This document shows, piece by piece, positions 43,718 to 55,558 of a stretch of 64,000 nucleotides of DNA. The stretch spans positions 124,001-188,000 of the forward strand of contig NZ_JAOEIY010000003.1 in NCBI RefSeq assembly GCF_025966695.1, given 5' to 3'. Position 1 is the stretch's first letter; every line of letters starts with the position of its first letter. Source of the DNA: Stutzerimonas sp. S1. GTDB taxonomy: Bacteria > Pseudomonadota > Gammaproteobacteria > Pseudomonadales > Pseudomonadaceae. A program made the position numbers and the translations under genes. The notes under the pieces are model-generated. The model worked only from the letters and a program-made list of their open reading frames with translations, was not told the DNA's origin and made no database searches.

Positions 43718-44625
43718 GCATGGTGTTGAGCTGTCTGGCCGGCGTTGTGCTGGATGCACTGTTCGGAGAGCCGAAGCGCGCGCACCCGCTGGTGGCTTTC
43801 GGTCGCCTGGCTGACCGCGTGGAACGGCATTTCAACGGCCCGCAGGGCCGCGGCTGGCGTAGCCACGGCGTGACCGCCTGGGCGCTGGCGGTACTGCCGC
43901 TGACGGGGATCGCCTGGCTGCTCAGCCTGCTGCCGGGCATCGGTTGGCTGGTGGAGATCGTGCTGCTCTATCTGGCGCTGGGCCTGCGCAGCCTCGGCGA
44001 GCACGCGCTGCCGGTAGCGCAGTCGCTGTGGCGCAATGACTTGGCCGAAGCGCGCAAACGCGTCGGCTGCATCGTCAGCCGCGACACCACGCAGTTGGAC
44101 GAACAGGGCGTGGCCCGTGCCGCCACCGAGTCGGTGCTGGAGAACGGTAGCGATGCGGTGTTCGCCGCGCTGTTCTGGTTTGCCGTCGCCGGCGCGCCGG
44201 GCGTGGTGCTATATCGCCTGAGCAATACGCTGGATGCCATGTGGGGTTATCGCAATGCACGTTTCGAACGCTTCGGTTGGGCCGCGGCGCGCATCGACGA
44301 CGTGCTCAACTTCGTGCCGGCGCGGCTGGTGGCGCTGACCTATGCGCTGCTTGGGCGAACCCGCTACGCGTTGCATTGCTGGCGCACCCAGGCGCCACGG
44401 TGGGACAGCCCCAACGCCGGTCCGGTGATGGCCGCCGGCGCCGGTGCGTTGGGCGTGGAGCTGGGCGGGCCGGCGATCTATCAGGGCGAGCTGCACGCGC
44501 GGCCGCGGCTCGGCCAGGGCAAGCCGCCGCAGGCGCGGGATATCGAGCGCGCCCTGGATCTGGTCTGGGCGGGCGTCGGCGTCTGGCTGCTGGCTCTACT
44601 GGTAGGAGCCTGGCTACATGCTTGA
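43714..44625 (+). CDS. cbiB: Adenosylcobinamide-phosphate synthase CbiB/CobD
   Basis: The 303-residue membrane enzyme attaches the aminopropanol (phosphate) linker to adenosylcobyric acid. It has several hydrophobic helices, the opening [60 protein letters not shown] and [20 protein letters not shown], all typical of CbiB. It is called CobD in Pseudomonas nomenclature. Its end overlaps the next gene by eight bases. Confidence 0.96.
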   Translation: MSMVLSCLAGVVLDALFGEPKRAHPLVAFGRLADRVERHFNGPQGRGWRSHGVTAWALAVLPLTGIAWLLSLLPGIGWLVEIVLLYLALGLRSLGEHALPVAQSLWRNDLAEARKRVGCIVSRDTTQLDEQGVARAATESVLENGSDAVFAALFWFAVAGAPGVVLYRLSNTLDAMWGYRNARFERFGWAAARIDDVLNFVPARLVALTYALLGRTRYALHCWRTQAPRWDSPNAGPVMAAGAGALGVELGGPAIYQGELHARPRLGQGKPPQARDIERALDLVWAGVGVWLLALLVGAWLHA

Positions 44626-45607
44626 GCACGGTGGACGTCTGCGCGCCGCGGCGCAGCATTACGGTATTGCGTTGGCCGACTGGCTCGACCTGTCCACCGG
44701 TGTCGCGCCTCATCCTTTGGCATTGCCGGCGATTCCGCTCAGCGCCTGGGCGCGCTTGCCGGAGTCCGATGACGGCCTGGAGGCGGCGGCGCGGGATTAC
44801 TACGGCGCCCGCGACCTGCTCGCCGTAGCCGGCTCGCAGGCGGCGATCCAGGCACTGCCGCGTTTGCGCCGGCGGGCGCGGGTTGGCGTCGTCTCGCCCT
44901 GTTACGCCGAGCATGCCGAGGCCTGGCGCCGAGAAGGGCACCAACTGCTGGAACTGAGCGAGGCCGGCGTGCCGCAGGCGCTCGATCAGCTCGACGTGCT
45001 GGTGGTGGTCAACCCCAACAACCCGACCGGCCAGCTGATCGCGCCGCGGCGCCTGCTCGAGTGGCACGCCGCACTGGCGGCCTGCGGTGGCTGGCTGGTG
45101 GTGGACGAAGCCTTCATGGACTGCACGCCCCAGTACAGCCTGGCCGGGCACAGCCAGCTGCCCGGGCTGATCGTGCTGCGTTCGTTCGGCAAGTTCTTCG
45201 GGCTGGCGGGCGCGCGGCTGGGCTTCGTCCTCGCCCACGCCGGCTTGCTGCGGGCGCTGGCCGAGCTGCTCGGACCGTGGACGGTCAATGGTCCGACGCG
45301 CCTGCTCGGTGCGACCCTGCTGGCCGATCGGGCGGGGCAGCAGCATCAGCGTGAGTCTCTGCACGCTGATGGCCAGCGCCTGGCTGACCTGCTGCGCCGG
45401 CATGATCTGGCGCCACTGGGCGGCTGCGCACTGTTCCAGTGGTGGGTCAGCGCCGATGCGCCGTCGCTGCACGATTTCCTCGCCCGTCGCGGCATTCTCA
45501 CGCGCCTGTTCGAACAACCTTCCAGCGTGCGCTTCGGTCTGCCGGGTGCGGAGGGCTGGACGCGGCTGGAACAGGCGCTGCAATCGTTCCGGGAGCAACA
45601 TCCATGA
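44618..45607 (+). CDS. cobC: Threonine-phosphate decarboxylase (CobC/CobD type aminotransferase fold)
   Basis: The 329-residue PLP enzyme makes (R)-1-amino-2-propanol phosphate for the CbiB reaction. Motifs are [55 protein letters not shown] (PLP Asp) and [20 protein letters not shown] with the PLP lysine. It is called CobC in the Pseudomonas denitrificans naming and CobD in Salmonella. Its start lies eight bases inside cbiB. Confidence 0.93.
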   Translation: MLEHGGRLRAAAQHYGIALADWLDLSTGVAPHPLALPAIPLSAWARLPESDDGLEAAARDYYGARDLLAVAGSQAAIQALPRLRRRARVGVVSPCYAEHAEAWRREGHQLLELSEAGVPQALDQLDVLVVVNPNNPTGQLIAPRRLLEWHAALAACGGWLVVDEAFMDCTPQYSLAGHSQLPGLIVLRSFGKFFGLAGARLGFVLAHAGLLRALAELLGPWTVNGPTRLLGATLLADRAGQQHQRESLHADGQRLADLLRRHDLAPLGGCALFQWWVSADAPSLHDFLARRGILTRLFEQPSSVRFGLPGAEGWTRLEQALQSFREQHP

Positions 45608-47061
45608 CCACACTGATGGTGCAGGGCACTACGTCCGACGCCGGCAAGAGCACGCTGGTGACCGCGCTGTGCCGCTGGCTGGCTCGCCAGGGCGTTGCCG
45701 TCGTGCCGTTCAAGCCGCAGAACATGGCGCTCAACAGCGCGGTGACCGCCGATGGCGGCGAGATCGGCCGGGCCCAGGCGGTGCAGGCGCAGGCGGCGAA
45801 CCTTGCGCCGCACACCGATATGAATCCGGTGCTCTTGAAGCCCAACAGCGACATCGGCGCCCAGGTGATCATCCACGGCCGCGCGGTGACCAGCATGGAT
45901 GCGGCCGCCTACCACGACTACAAGCGCGTGGCGCTGCAGGCGGTGCTCGACTCGCACCGGCGGCTGTCCGCGGCGTATCGCGTGGTGATGGTCGAGGGCG
46001 CCGGCTCGCCCGCCGAGATCAACCTGCGCGCCGGCGACATCGCCAACATGGGCTTCGCCGAGGCGGTGGACTGCCCGGTGATCCTGATCGCCGACATCGA
46101 CCGGGGCGGCGTGTTCGCCCATCTGGTCGGCACCCTGGCCTTGCTCTCCGAAAGCGAGCAGGCACGGGTGCAGGGCTTCGTCATCAACCGTTTTCGCGGC
46201 GATATCGCGCTGTTGCAGCCCGGCCTCGACTGGCTGGAGCAGCGCACCGGCAAGCCGGTGCTGGGCGTGCTGCCGTACCTGATGGATTTCCATCTGGAGG
46301 CCGAGGATGCCATCGACCTGCGCCAGGCCAGCACGACCGGCGACGTACTGAAGGTGGTGGTGCCGGTGCTGCCGCGCATCAGCAACCACACCGACTTCGA
46401 CCCGCTGCGCCTGCACCCGCAGGTCGATCTGCAATTCGTCGGCCCCGGGCAGGCGATCCCCGCCGCCGATCTGATCATCCTGCCTGGCTCGAAAAGCGTG
46501 CGTGCCGATCTCGCCTGGCTGCGTGCCAATGGCTGGGAAGCGGCGATCCATCGGCACCTGCGCTACGGCGGCAAGCTGCTCGGCATCTGCGGCGGCCTGC
46601 AGATGCTCGGCACGCGCATCGCTGACCCGCTCGGGCTGGAAGGCGCAGCGGGCGAAAGCACCGGGCTTGGTCTGCTGGACTTCGCCACCACGCTCGAGGC
46701 CGACAAGCAGCTGCGCAACGTCACCGGCCGGCTGCGGCTGGACGGTGCCGCGGTGAGTGGTTACGAGATCCATGCGGGGGTCAGCAGTGGCCCGGCACTC
46801 GAGCAGCCAGCCGTACAGCTGGACGACGGGCGCGGCGACGGCGCCATCAGCGCCGATGGCCAGATTCTCGGCACTTATCTGCACGGCCTGTTCGAAGGTC
46901 CCGATGCCTGCGCCGCGCTATTGGGCTGGGCGGGGCTCGCGGCGGTGGAGCGCATCGACTACCACGCGCTGCGCGAGCGCGACATCGAGCGTCTGGCCGA
47001 TCTGGTCGAGGCGCATCTGGACACCGCGCGGCTGCGCCAACTCTGCGGACTGGAAGGCTGA
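45604..47061 (+). CDS. cobQ: Adenosylcobyric acid synthase (glutamine-hydrolysing)
   Basis: The 485-residue CobQ/CbiP amidates four peripheral carboxylates of the corrin. The ATPase domain has [40 protein letters not shown] and [20 protein letters not shown]. The class I glutaminase domain has [20 protein letters not shown] (nucleophile Cys) and [10 protein letters not shown] (His). A longer frame from 45439 lies over cobC and is not used; the ATG at 45604 overlaps the cobC stop as ATGA. Confidence 0.97.
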   Translation: MTTLMVQGTTSDAGKSTLVTALCRWLARQGVAVVPFKPQNMALNSAVTADGGEIGRAQAVQAQAANLAPHTDMNPVLLKPNSDIGAQVIIHGRAVTSMDAAAYHDYKRVALQAVLDSHRRLSAAYRVVMVEGAGSPAEINLRAGDIANMGFAEAVDCPVILIADIDRGGVFAHLVGTLALLSESEQARVQGFVINRFRGDIALLQPGLDWLEQRTGKPVLGVLPYLMDFHLEAEDAIDLRQASTTGDVLKVVVPVLPRISNHTDFDPLRLHPQVDLQFVGPGQAIPAADLIILPGSKSVRADLAWLRANGWEAAIHRHLRYGGKLLGICGGLQMLGTRIADPLGLEGAAGESTGLGLLDFATTLEADKQLRNVTGRLRLDGAAVSGYEIHAGVSSGPALEQPAVQLDDGRGDGAISADGQILGTYLHGLFEGPDACAALLGWAGLAAVERIDYHALRERDIERLADLVEAHLDTARLRQLCGLEG

Positions 47062-47063
47062 AC

Positions 47064-47582
47064 ATGCTCGAACTGATTCTTGGCGGCGCCCGCTCGGGCA
47101 AGAGCCGCTTTGCCGAGCGTCTGGCTGCCGAAAGCGGCCTTCCGGTCACCTATATCGCCACCAGCCGGGCACTGGATCACGAGATGGCCGAGCGCATCGT
47201 CCATCACCGTGAGCGTCGCCCTGCGCACTGGGCGCTGGTCGAGGAGCCGCTGCAGCTGGCGCGGGTACTGCGCAAACAGGCGGCGGCGGGGCGCTGCCTG
47301 CTGGTCGACTGCCTGACGCTCTGGCTGACCAACCTGCTGATGCTGGACGACCATGCACGGTTGGCCGAGGAGCGCGATGCCTTCCTCGAATGCCTGGGCG
47401 AACTGCCGGGGCGAATCATCCTGGTCAGCAACGAAACCGGCCTCGGTGTGGTGCCGCTGGGTGAGCTGACCCGGCGCTATGTGGACGAGGCCGGCTGGTT
47501 GCACCAGGCCGTGGCCGAACGGGCACAGCGGGTGACCTTCATGGTCGCCGGGCTGCCCATGACCTTGAAGGGAGTGCAGTGA
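47064..47582 (+). CDS. cobU: Adenosylcobinamide kinase/adenosylcobinamide-phosphate guanylyltransferase
   Basis: The 172-residue CobU/CobP phosphorylates cobinamide and transfers GMP to it. It begins [20 protein letters not shown] (Walker A GARSGKS), followed by [38 protein letters not shown] with the catalytic His, [14 protein letters not shown] and [20 protein letters not shown]. It lies two bases after cobQ, and its stop overlaps the cobT start (TGATG). Confidence 0.97.
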   Translation: MLELILGGARSGKSRFAERLAAESGLPVTYIATSRALDHEMAERIVHHRERRPAHWALVEEPLQLARVLRKQAAAGRCLLVDCLTLWLTNLLMLDDHARLAEERDAFLECLGELPGRIILVSNETGLGVVPLGELTRRYVDEAGWLHQAVAERAQRVTFMVAGLPMTLKGVQ

Positions 47583-48631
47583 TGCACGATTGGTGGAATG
47601 GACCCTGCCGGCCGCTGGACGAGCTGTCCCGCGAGCAGGCCCTGCAACGCCAGGCACAGCTGACCAAGCCGCAGGGCGCGCTCGGGCAGCTGGAGCATCT
47701 GGCGGTGCAACTGGCGGCGCTGCAGGGCTGTGCGCGGCCGCAGGTCGAGCGTGTACACGTCAGCGTGTTCGCCGGCGATCACGGCGTGGTGGCGGAGGGC
47801 GTCTCGGCCTACCCGCAGTCGGTGACGGGCGAGATGCTGCGCAATTTCGTGCGAGGTGGCGCGGCGCTGAGCGTGCTGGCGCGGCGGCTGGACGCGCCGC
47901 TGGAAGTGATTGATCTCGGTACCGTCGAGCCGCTGCAGCTGGACGGGGTCAGTCATCTGCGGCTCGGCCCGGGCACCGCCAATTTCGCGCGCGAAGCGGC
48001 GATGAGCGATGAGCAGTTGCGCCTGGCGCTGGCCGCTGGACGCGACAGTGCACGGCGGGCGGCAGGTCGCGCGGCCCAGTTGTTCATCGGTGGCGAGATG
48101 GGCATCGGCAACACCAGCAGCGCCAGTGCGCTCGCCGCGGCATTGCTGCCGCGCTCGCCGCTGATGCTGGTCGGCCCCGGTACCGGTCTGGACCATGGCG
48201 GCGTGCGCCACAAGCTGGAAGTGATCCAACAGGCGCTGCGCCTGCATGGCGGGCATTGCAGCGGGCCGCTGGAAACCTTGCGCCGCCTCGGTGGCTTCGA
48301 AGTGGCCGCGCTGACGGGGGCCTATCTCGCCTGTGCGCAACTGGGTATTGCGGTATTGGTAGACGGCTTCATCTGCAGCGCCGCCGCGCTTTGTGCGGTG
48401 CGCCTGAATCCGGCGTGCCGTCCGTGGCTGATCTTCGCCCATCGCTCCGCCGAGCCGGGACATCTGGCCGTGCTGCAGGCGCTCGACGCCGCACCGCTGC
48501 TCGACCTTGGCCTGCGTCTGGGCGAGGGCAGCGGTGCGGCGCTGGCGGTGCCGCTGCTGCAGCAGGCCTGCGCACTGCACAACGAGATGGCGACCTTCGC
48601 CGAGGCAGCCGTTTCGGACCGGCTGGCATGA
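47582..48631 (+). CDS. cobT: Nicotinate-nucleotide--dimethylbenzimidazole phosphoribosyltransferase
   Basis: The 349-residue CobT makes alpha-ribazole phosphate from DMB (supplied by BluB) and nicotinate mononucleotide. Family motifs are [80 protein letters not shown] and [20 protein letters not shown], the last holding the catalytic Glu. The ATG at 47582 is within the cobU stop; a GTG at 47579 is an alternative. Confidence 0.97.
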   Translation: MHDWWNGPCRPLDELSREQALQRQAQLTKPQGALGQLEHLAVQLAALQGCARPQVERVHVSVFAGDHGVVAEGVSAYPQSVTGEMLRNFVRGGAALSVLARRLDAPLEVIDLGTVEPLQLDGVSHLRLGPGTANFAREAAMSDEQLRLALAAGRDSARRAAGRAAQLFIGGEMGIGNTSSASALAAALLPRSPLMLVGPGTGLDHGGVRHKLEVIQQALRLHGGHCSGPLETLRRLGGFEVAALTGAYLACAQLGIAVLVDGFICSAAALCAVRLNPACRPWLIFAHRSAEPGHLAVLQALDAAPLLDLGLRLGEGSGAALAVPLLQQACALHNEMATFAEAAVSDRLA

Positions 48632-49212
48632 CGGCGCGCATCGACCTGCTGCGCCACGGTGAAACCGAACGCGGCGGCGGTTTTCGCGGCAGCCTCGACG
48701 ATGCGCTGACCCCCCGCGGCTGGCAGCAGATGCGTGATGCGGTGGCAGGCGCCGGACCCTGGGACGTACTGGTCAGCTCGCCCTTGCAGCGCTGCGCGGC
48801 CTTCGCGCGGGATCTTGCCGAGCGAAGCAGGCTGCCGCTGTATCTGGACGCCGACCTGCGGGAGCTGCATTTCGGTGAGTGGGAAGGGCGCAGCGCCGCC
48901 GAGCTGATGCAGGTCGACGCCGACGCCCTGGGTCGTTTCTGGGCCGATCCCTACGGTTACACCCCGCCGGGCGGCGAGCCCTTGTTGCACTTCGAGCAAC
49001 GGGTGCTGGCCGCGCTGCAGCGGCTGCAACGGCGCTTCGCGCGCCAGCGCCTGCTGGTGGTGGGGCATGCCGGTGTCATGCGGCTGTTGCTGGCGCGGCA
49101 GCGGGGATTGCCGCGCGAACGCTTGCTCGAGGTGGTAGTCGCCCACGGCGAACTGCTGCCGCTGCGCGTTTCACGGCCTGGTGCGGTTGGCGCCGCCGGC
49201 TGCACGTCCTGA
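48628..49212 (+). CDS. cobC: Alpha-ribazole phosphatase (histidine phosphatase family)
   Basis: The 194-residue protein belongs to the phosphoglycerate-mutase-like phosphatases: [20 protein letters not shown] with the catalytic RHG motif, [39 protein letters not shown] and [15 protein letters not shown] with the second His. In the B12 cluster it should remove phosphate from alpha-ribazole phosphate or adenosylcobalamin phosphate. The name cobC follows Salmonella and clashes with the decarboxylase upstream, which is cobC in Pseudomonas naming. The start overlaps the cobT stop as ATGA. Confidence 0.93.
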   Translation: MTARIDLLRHGETERGGGFRGSLDDALTPRGWQQMRDAVAGAGPWDVLVSSPLQRCAAFARDLAERSRLPLYLDADLRELHFGEWEGRSAAELMQVDADALGRFWADPYGYTPPGGEPLLHFEQRVLAALQRLQRRFARQRLLVVGHAGVMRLLLARQRGLPRERLLEVVVAHGELLPLRVSRPGAVGAAGCTS

Positions 49213-49231
49213 ATCCAATCGTGGAACGCTC

Positions 49232-49963
49232 ATGTTGCCTTTCCTGATCGCCGCGCAGTTTCTCACCAGCCTGCCGATCCGGCTGCCCGCAATGCCGACG
49301 CCGGAACAGCAGGGCCGCTCACTGCTGCATTACCCGACGGTAGGTCTGTTGCTGGGGGCGTCGCTTTGTCTGGCCGCGCTGCTGCTGGATGGCGCGGCGC
49401 CCTTGCTGCAGGCCGCACTGTTGCTGACGCTGTGGGTAGGTTTAACCGGTGCGCTGCATCTCGATGGCCTGGCCGACAGCGCCGACGCCTGGCTGGGCGG
49501 CTTCGGTGACCGCGAGCGCACGCTGGCCATCATGAAGGACCCGCGCAGCGGCCCGGTTGCCGTGGTGGTGCTGGTGCTGGTGCTGCTGTTGAAGTTCGCT
49601 GCATTGCTGGCGCTGCTGCAGGCCCAGCAGTATTCGGCGTTGCTGCTGGCGCCGCTGCTGGGGCGCGCAGCGTTACTGGCGCTGTTTCTCGGTACCGACT
49701 ATGTGCGCGCCAACGGGCTCGGCCAGGCACTGGCGGCGAATCTGCCGCGCTCGTGGGCGCGCGGAGTGCTGGCATTGGTCGCCGCAGGCTGCCTGCTGTA
49801 CGGCATGACCGGGCTGAGCGCGCTGGTGCTGGCGGTGCTGACTTTCCTTGTCCTGCGTCGCGCCATGTTGCGTCGCCTCGGCGGCACCACCGGCGATACG
49901 GCCGGCGCGTTGCTCGAGCTGCTCGAATGCGCGGTGTTGGTAGGGCTGGCGCTGACGCTGTAG
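49232..49963 (+). CDS. cobS: Adenosylcobinamide-GDP ribazoletransferase (cobalamin synthase)
   Basis: The 243-residue membrane enzyme joins GDP-cobinamide and alpha-ribazole, the last joining step of B12 synthesis. It begins MLPFLIAAQFLTSLPIRLPA and has LTGALHLDGLADSADAWLGG, the D-x-x-D-x-x-D-x-x-x-G signature, and RTLAIMKDPRSGPVAVVVLV. Several hydrophobic helices follow. It is the last gene of the cob run, 20 bases after cobC. The ribosome site is weak. The whole run from cobO to cobS, with most junctions overlapping, looks like one transcription unit. Confidence 0.96.
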   Translation: MLPFLIAAQFLTSLPIRLPAMPTPEQQGRSLLHYPTVGLLLGASLCLAALLLDGAAPLLQAALLLTLWVGLTGALHLDGLADSADAWLGGFGDRERTLAIMKDPRSGPVAVVVLVLVLLLKFAALLALLQAQQYSALLLAPLLGRAALLALFLGTDYVRANGLGQALAANLPRSWARGVLALVAAGCLLYGMTGLSALVLAVLTFLVLRRAMLRRLGGTTGDTAGALLELLECAVLVGLALTL

Positions 49964-49981
49964 CGCTTCGCTGGCGCCGAG

Positions 49982-50374
49982 CTACTCCTCGAAGCGACCG
50001 GTGGCGTCACGATCGCGCTCGTAGTGTCGGGCGAGCGGGAACGGAGGCAACCAGGACTCGCGGCGGATGATCCAGCTTTCGTAGGTGGGCGTCAGCTGAT
50101 CCGGGGCATCCAGGGCGCCCAGATTCACCTCAATCTCGTCACCCGTGCGGGCGAAGACCGAGGAACCGCAGCGGGGACAGAAGAATCGCCCGGCATAGTC
50201 GCGTGTTTCGCCGGTGATGGTTACCGCATCCTCCGGGAAAATCGCCGACGCATGAAAGAGCGCCCCATGATGCTTGCGGCAGTCGAGACAGTGACATAGA
50301 CCGACCCGGTACGGGCGGCCCGACGCCACAATGCGCACGTTGCCGCACAGGCAACCGCCGGTGAATCGCTCCAT
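49982..50374 (-). CDS. GFA family protein (glutathione-dependent formaldehyde-activating enzyme-like)
   Basis: The 130-residue protein has the Gfa zinc ligands: GGCLCGNVRI, then LCHCLDCRKHHGALFHAS, then FFCPRCGSSVFAR. This is the usual CxC...CxxC...CxxC arrangement. True Gfa accelerates condensation of formaldehyde with glutathione, but most small family members have unknown substrates. It is convergent with cobS 18 bases away. The start at 50374 fits the family. Confidence 0.9.
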   Translation of the reverse strand: MERFTGGCLCGNVRIVASGRPYRVGLCHCLDCRKHHGALFHASAIFPEDAVTITGETRDYAGRFFCPRCGSSVFARTGDEIEVNLGALDAPDQLTPTYESWIIRRESWLPPFPLARHYERDRDATGRFEE

Positions 50375-50551
50375 GCTGCGTCTCCTCTAGGGTTGAGTTG
50401 ATGCACCAGCCTTGGCTTGTCGCGTCGAGAACGCAAGTCTCGCGCGTGCGCGGTCTGCCGTGAGCCGGTCATGACGCTGGTGGTGAACATCGCAAGCTGA
50501 ACGATCTCGCGGGCCCGCCGGCTGCCGCCGCGCCTGCGTGCGGATTGCCGC

Positions 50552-51469
50552 TCATGGCGCGATGACCGGCGCATGTTCCGCCATCAGTTCGGCGATCCAG
50601 TCGATGAACACGCGCAGTTTTGCGCTGACATGCCGGTTCGGAGGGAAAGCCACATACAGAGGCATCGGCTCTAGTTGCCAGTCCTCGAACAGGGGCATCA
50701 GCTCGCCGCGCGCCCGATGGGGCGTAGCCATGTAGTCCGGTAGCCAGAGGATCCCCAGACCGGCCAGACCAGCGGCGAGATAGGCGTTGCCGTCGTCGAC
50801 CGCCAGCACGTAGCGCCCCAGCACTTTGATCGATTCGCCGTTGCAGTGCATGGCGTACGGGAAGGCCTTGCCGAAGCGTGCCCACAGGAAGCCCACGATG
50901 CGGTGATGCGAGTCTTTCAGGTCCCGCGGGTGTGCCGGCGCGCCGGCGCGCTCCAGGTAGCTTGGCGCGGCGTAGACGCCAAGCTGCAGGTCGCCGACGT
51001 GCCGGGCGATCAGCGACTGGTCGGTGATCTCACCGCCGCGCACGACGCAATCCACGTTTTCGCCGATCAGGTCGACGGTGCGGTCGCTTACGCCCATGTC
51101 GAGCTGGATGTCGGGGTACTTCGCGTGGAAGGCCGGCAATGCCGGAACCAGAATCATGCGTGCCAGCGGGCTGGGCACATCCACCCGCAAGCGGCCCCGG
51201 GGCAACGCCGCTGCGCTGGACAGGCTGGTCTCGGCGTCGTCCAGGTCGGCCAGCAGGCGCACCACGCGCTCGTAGTAGGCAGCGCCGTCGGCGGTGACGT
51301 TGACCTTGCGTGTGGTGCGGTTGAGCAGCCTGACGCGCAGCCGGGCCTCCAGCTGCTGCACCAGTTGCGTCACGCTGGTCTTGCTCATGTGCAAGGTTTG
51401 CGCCGCCTTGGTGAAGCTGCCGGTTTCCACTACACGAGCGAATGCCCGCATCGCGTCGAAACGATCCAT
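50552..51469 (-). CDS. LysR family transcriptional regulator
   Basis: The 305-residue protein has the LysR helix-turn-helix near the N-terminus (MDRFDAMRAFARVVETGSFT, KAAQTLHMSKTSVTQLVQQL, LLNRTTRKVNVTADG) and the two-lobed effector domain from about residue 90. It is of the DsdC/CrgA-like group common in proteobacteria. It is divergent from the RidA-family gene with a 142-base gap, the classic layout for control of the neighbour. The effector is unknown. Confidence 0.93.
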   Translation of the reverse strand: MDRFDAMRAFARVVETGSFTKAAQTLHMSKTSVTQLVQQLEARLRVRLLNRTTRKVNVTADGAAYYERVVRLLADLDDAETSLSSAAALPRGRLRVDVPSPLARMILVPALPAFHAKYPDIQLDMGVSDRTVDLIGENVDCVVRGGEITDQSLIARHVGDLQLGVYAAPSYLERAGAPAHPRDLKDSHHRIVGFLWARFGKAFPYAMHCNGESIKVLGRYVLAVDDGNAYLAAGLAGLGILWLPDYMATPHRARGELMPLFEDWQLEPMPLYVAFPPNRHVSAKLRVFIDWIAELMAEHAPVIAP

Positions 51470-51611
51470 TTCTGCTTCCGCTGTTGGGTGATTGTTTGGG
51501 TTTTACGAACAGTGTTGGTTGGAGCTGCGAGTTTATCCCCACGGCAGGCGCTCCTACAGTGCTTCCTCGTTCGATAACGGGTCGGCATCGGCCCAGCGAT
51601 GGAGGTAACTC

Positions 51612-52016
51612 ATGGTCAAGCGTGACGTCGTTTTTCCGCCTGGGCGCCAGGCGCTCTATGAACGCAATCGCTATTCGCCGGCGATCCGCGCCAACGGCTT
51701 GCTGTTCGTTTCCGGTCAGGTGGGCAGCCGCGAGGACGGCTCGCCCGAGCCCGAGCTGGAAGCGCAGGTCCGCCGCGCCTTCGACAACCTGCAAGCGATC
51801 CTGGCGGCGGCAGGCTGCACGTTCGACGACGTGATCGACGTGACGGTGTTCCTCGTCGACCCTGCGGCGACGTTCGAGCGAATCTGGAAGGTGGTGCCGG
51901 AGTATTGGGGCGAAGCGCCGCATCCGACGCTGACCGCTGTTGGCGTGACCTGGCTTTACGGCTTCCAGTTCGAGATCAAGGTGATTGCCAAACTGCCGGA
52001 GTCGGCCGAGGGTTGA
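51612..52016 (+). CDS. RidA/YjgF/UK114 family protein
   Basis: The 134-residue protein has NRYSPAIRANGLLFVSGQVG, VRRAFDNLQAILAAAGCTFD and DVIDVTVFLVDPAATF. The strict catalytic Arg-containing C-terminus of RidA (R-x-x-V-x-V-x-x-L-P) appears here only in altered form, GVTWLYGFQFEIKVIAKLPE, so it may not be an imine deaminase. The ribosome site GGAGG lies seven bases before the ATG. It is probably controlled by the divergent LysR gene. Confidence 0.88.
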   Translation: MVKRDVVFPPGRQALYERNRYSPAIRANGLLFVSGQVGSREDGSPEPELEAQVRRAFDNLQAILAAAGCTFDDVIDVTVFLVDPAATFERIWKVVPEYWGEAPHPTLTAVGVTWLYGFQFEIKVIAKLPESAEG

Positions 52017-52022
52017 CCCGGC

Positions 52023-53120
52023 TCAGCCCAGCAGGGCCACCGTCTTGATCTGCGCCCATAGTGCCTGGCCCGGCGCGATGGCCAGTTGATCCGCCGAGCG
52101 GCGCGTGATGCGCGCCAGCAAGGGCGTGCCGCCGGCGTCCAGGCGGACCAGCACATGCGCCGGTGTATCGGCGGCGACGATGGCCTCGACGCGGGCAGGC
52201 AGCAGGTTGGTGATGCTGCTGCCGGAGGCGCGCTCCAGCGCCAGGCTGACATCGCGCGCATGCACGCGAAAGCGCAGCCGCTGGCCCGGTGCTTCGGAAC
52301 GCAGCGAAACCAGCACCTCGCCGCCGGGAAAGGTCAATCGGGTCAGGTGGTAATCCTGGTCATGCTCGGCAATCTCCGCCTCGACCACCACGCCGGCGTC
52401 GTCGCTGAAGGCGGTGGGCAGGTCCAGACGCGCCAGCGTCTCGCGCAGTTCGCCCTGAGCGATGGCGCGGCCCTGTTCCAGCAGCACCACATGATCGGCC
52501 AGCCGCGCCACCTCGTCGGGTGAATGGCTGACATAGAGCACCGGAATATCCAGCTCGTCGTGCAGGCGTTCCAGGTAGGGCAGTATTTCGTTCTTGCGCT
52601 TGAGATCCAGCGCCGCCAGCGGTTCGTCCATCAGCAGCAGGCGCGGACTGGTGAGCAGTGCGCGGGCGACGCCGACACGCTGGCGCTCGCCGCCGGACAG
52701 CCGTTCGGGCATGCGTTCGAGCAGGTGCTCGATGCCCAGCAGTTGCACGATGTGGTTCCAGTCCACGCGGCGCTCGGCAGCCGCTACGCGGCGCATGCCG
52801 AACTGCAGATTGCGGCGCACCGACAGGTGGGCGAACAGGTTGGCCTCTTGGAATACATAGCCAATGGCGCGCCGGTGTGGTGGTACGAACAGGCCGCGGG
52901 CGCTGTCCTGCCAGCATTCGCCGTTGATCTGCAGTCGCCCCTGGCCGGTGCGCTCCAGGCCGGCGATGCAGCGCAGACAGGTGGTTTTCCCCGAGCCGGA
53001 GTGGCCGAACAGGGCGGTGACGCCGCGGCCGGGTAGCTGCAGATCGACGTCCAAAGTGAAGTCGGCATAGTCCAGGCGAAAGCGCGCGTGAATCCCGTTG
53101 TCGTTTTCCGTCCGGCTCAT
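52023..53120 (-). CDS. modC: Molybdate ABC transporter ATP-binding protein ModC
   Basis: The 365-residue ATPase drives molybdate import. It has Walker [11 protein letters not shown]-loop region [16 protein letters not shown], signature [17 protein letters not shown], Walker [13 protein letters not shown] and His-loop [16 protein letters not shown]. The C-terminal portion from about residue 290 is a molybdate-binding Mop/TOBE domain ([17 protein letters not shown]). The ATG at 53120 overlaps the modB stop as ATGA. A frame running on to 53696 is only read-through over modB. Confidence 0.97.
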   Translation of the reverse strand: MSRTENDNGIHARFRLDYADFTLDVDLQLPGRGVTALFGHSGSGKTTCLRCIAGLERTGQGRLQINGECWQDSARGLFVPPHRRAIGYVFQEANLFAHLSVRRNLQFGMRRVAAAERRVDWNHIVQLLGIEHLLERMPERLSGGERQRVGVARALLTSPRLLLMDEPLAALDLKRKNEILPYLERLHDELDIPVLYVSHSPDEVARLADHVVLLEQGRAIAQGELRETLARLDLPTAFSDDAGVVVEAEIAEHDQDYHLTRLTFPGGEVLVSLRSEAPGQRLRFRVHARDVSLALERASGSSITNLLPARVEAIVAADTPAHVLVRLDAGGTPLLARITRRSADQLAIAPGQALWAQIKTVALLG

Positions 53121-53794
53121 CCGCGCCATCCTTGTCGAATACGGCTGCCGTACAGCACCAGCAGCACGAGGAAGGAGAACAGCAGCATGCCGCCGGCCAG
53201 CCAGTGCGCCTGGGCGTACTCCATGGCCTCGACATGGTCGTAGATCTGCACCGACACCACGCGGGTCTTTTCCGGGATGTTGCCGCCGATCATCAGCACC
53301 ATGCCGAATTCGCCGACCGTATGCGCGAAGCCGAGGATGCTGGCGGTGACGAAGCCCGGTCGCGCCAGCGGCAGCACGACGCTGAAGAAGCAGTCCAAGG
53401 GACTCGCGCGCAGGGTCGCGGCGGCTTCCAGCGGACGTTCGCCGATGGCCTCGAAGGCGTTCTGTAACGGCTGCACGACGAAAGGCATGGAGTAGAGCAC
53501 CGAACCCACCACCAGGCCGGCGAAGCTGAACGGCAGCAGGCCCAGACCGAGGCTCTGGGTCAGCTGGCCGACCAGACCGTTTGGCCCCATCGCTACCAGC
53601 AGGTAGAAACCCAGCACCGTCGGCGGCAGCACCAGTGGCAGCGCCACCACCGCACCGATCGGTCCGCGCCACTTCGAGCGCGTGCGCGCCAGCCACCAGG
53701 CCAGTGGCGTGCCGAGCAGCAACAGCAGCACGGTGGTGACGCTGGCCAGCTTGATGGTCAGCCAGATTGCCGCGAGGTCGGCGCCGTCGAGCAT
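53117..53794 (-). CDS. modB: Molybdate ABC transporter permease ModB
   Basis: The 225-residue permease has about five membrane helices and opens [20 protein letters not shown]. It shows the ABC-permease EAA-type loop ([24 protein letters not shown]) and [22 protein letters not shown], as in ModB. It lies 10 bases after modA and overlaps modC by four bases. Confidence 0.96.
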   Translation of the reverse strand: MLDGADLAAIWLTIKLASVTTVLLLLLGTPLAWWLARTRSKWRGPIGAVVALPLVLPPTVLGFYLLVAMGPNGLVGQLTQSLGLGLLPFSFAGLVVGSVLYSMPFVVQPLQNAFEAIGERPLEAAATLRASPLDCFFSVVLPLARPGFVTASILGFAHTVGEFGMVLMIGGNIPEKTRVVSVQIYDHVEAMEYAQAHWLAGGMLLFSFLVLLVLYGSRIRQGWRG

Positions 53795-53804
53795 CGTCAG
53801 TGCC

Positions 53805-55375
<1,571 letters not shown>

Positions 55376-55479
55376 CGTTTGCTCCGTCGAACCGGCTGGT
55401 CGCCGGTTCGCTCCTGTGCCACCTGAAGAACGGCTCATGGGTGATCCGCGGCTACTGGGAAAGGTGGCATTCTGGAATG

Positions 55480-55503
55480 CGCTATATCGTTTTGTATATA
55501 GCG
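55480..55503. promoter_or_regulatory. ModE operator upstream of modEABC
   Basis: CGCTATAT (55480-55487) and ATATAGCG (55496-55503) form a perfect 8-bp palindrome around an 8-base spacer. This agrees with the E. coli ModE site (CGTTATAT-N8-ATAACG type). It lies 105 bases before the modE start codon, suggesting that ModE-molybdate represses its own operon. Confidence 0.9.
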
Positions 55504-55558
55504 CTGCGGAGGTATACCCGTCAGCCGGCGCTAGCGTGGGGCAGCGTCGTCGGCCGCG

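Noticed and set aside
52023..53696. A 557-codon modC with a long N-terminal extension
   Set aside because: The extra part is read-through over modB in another frame; the ATG at 53120 overlapping the modB stop gives a normal ModC.
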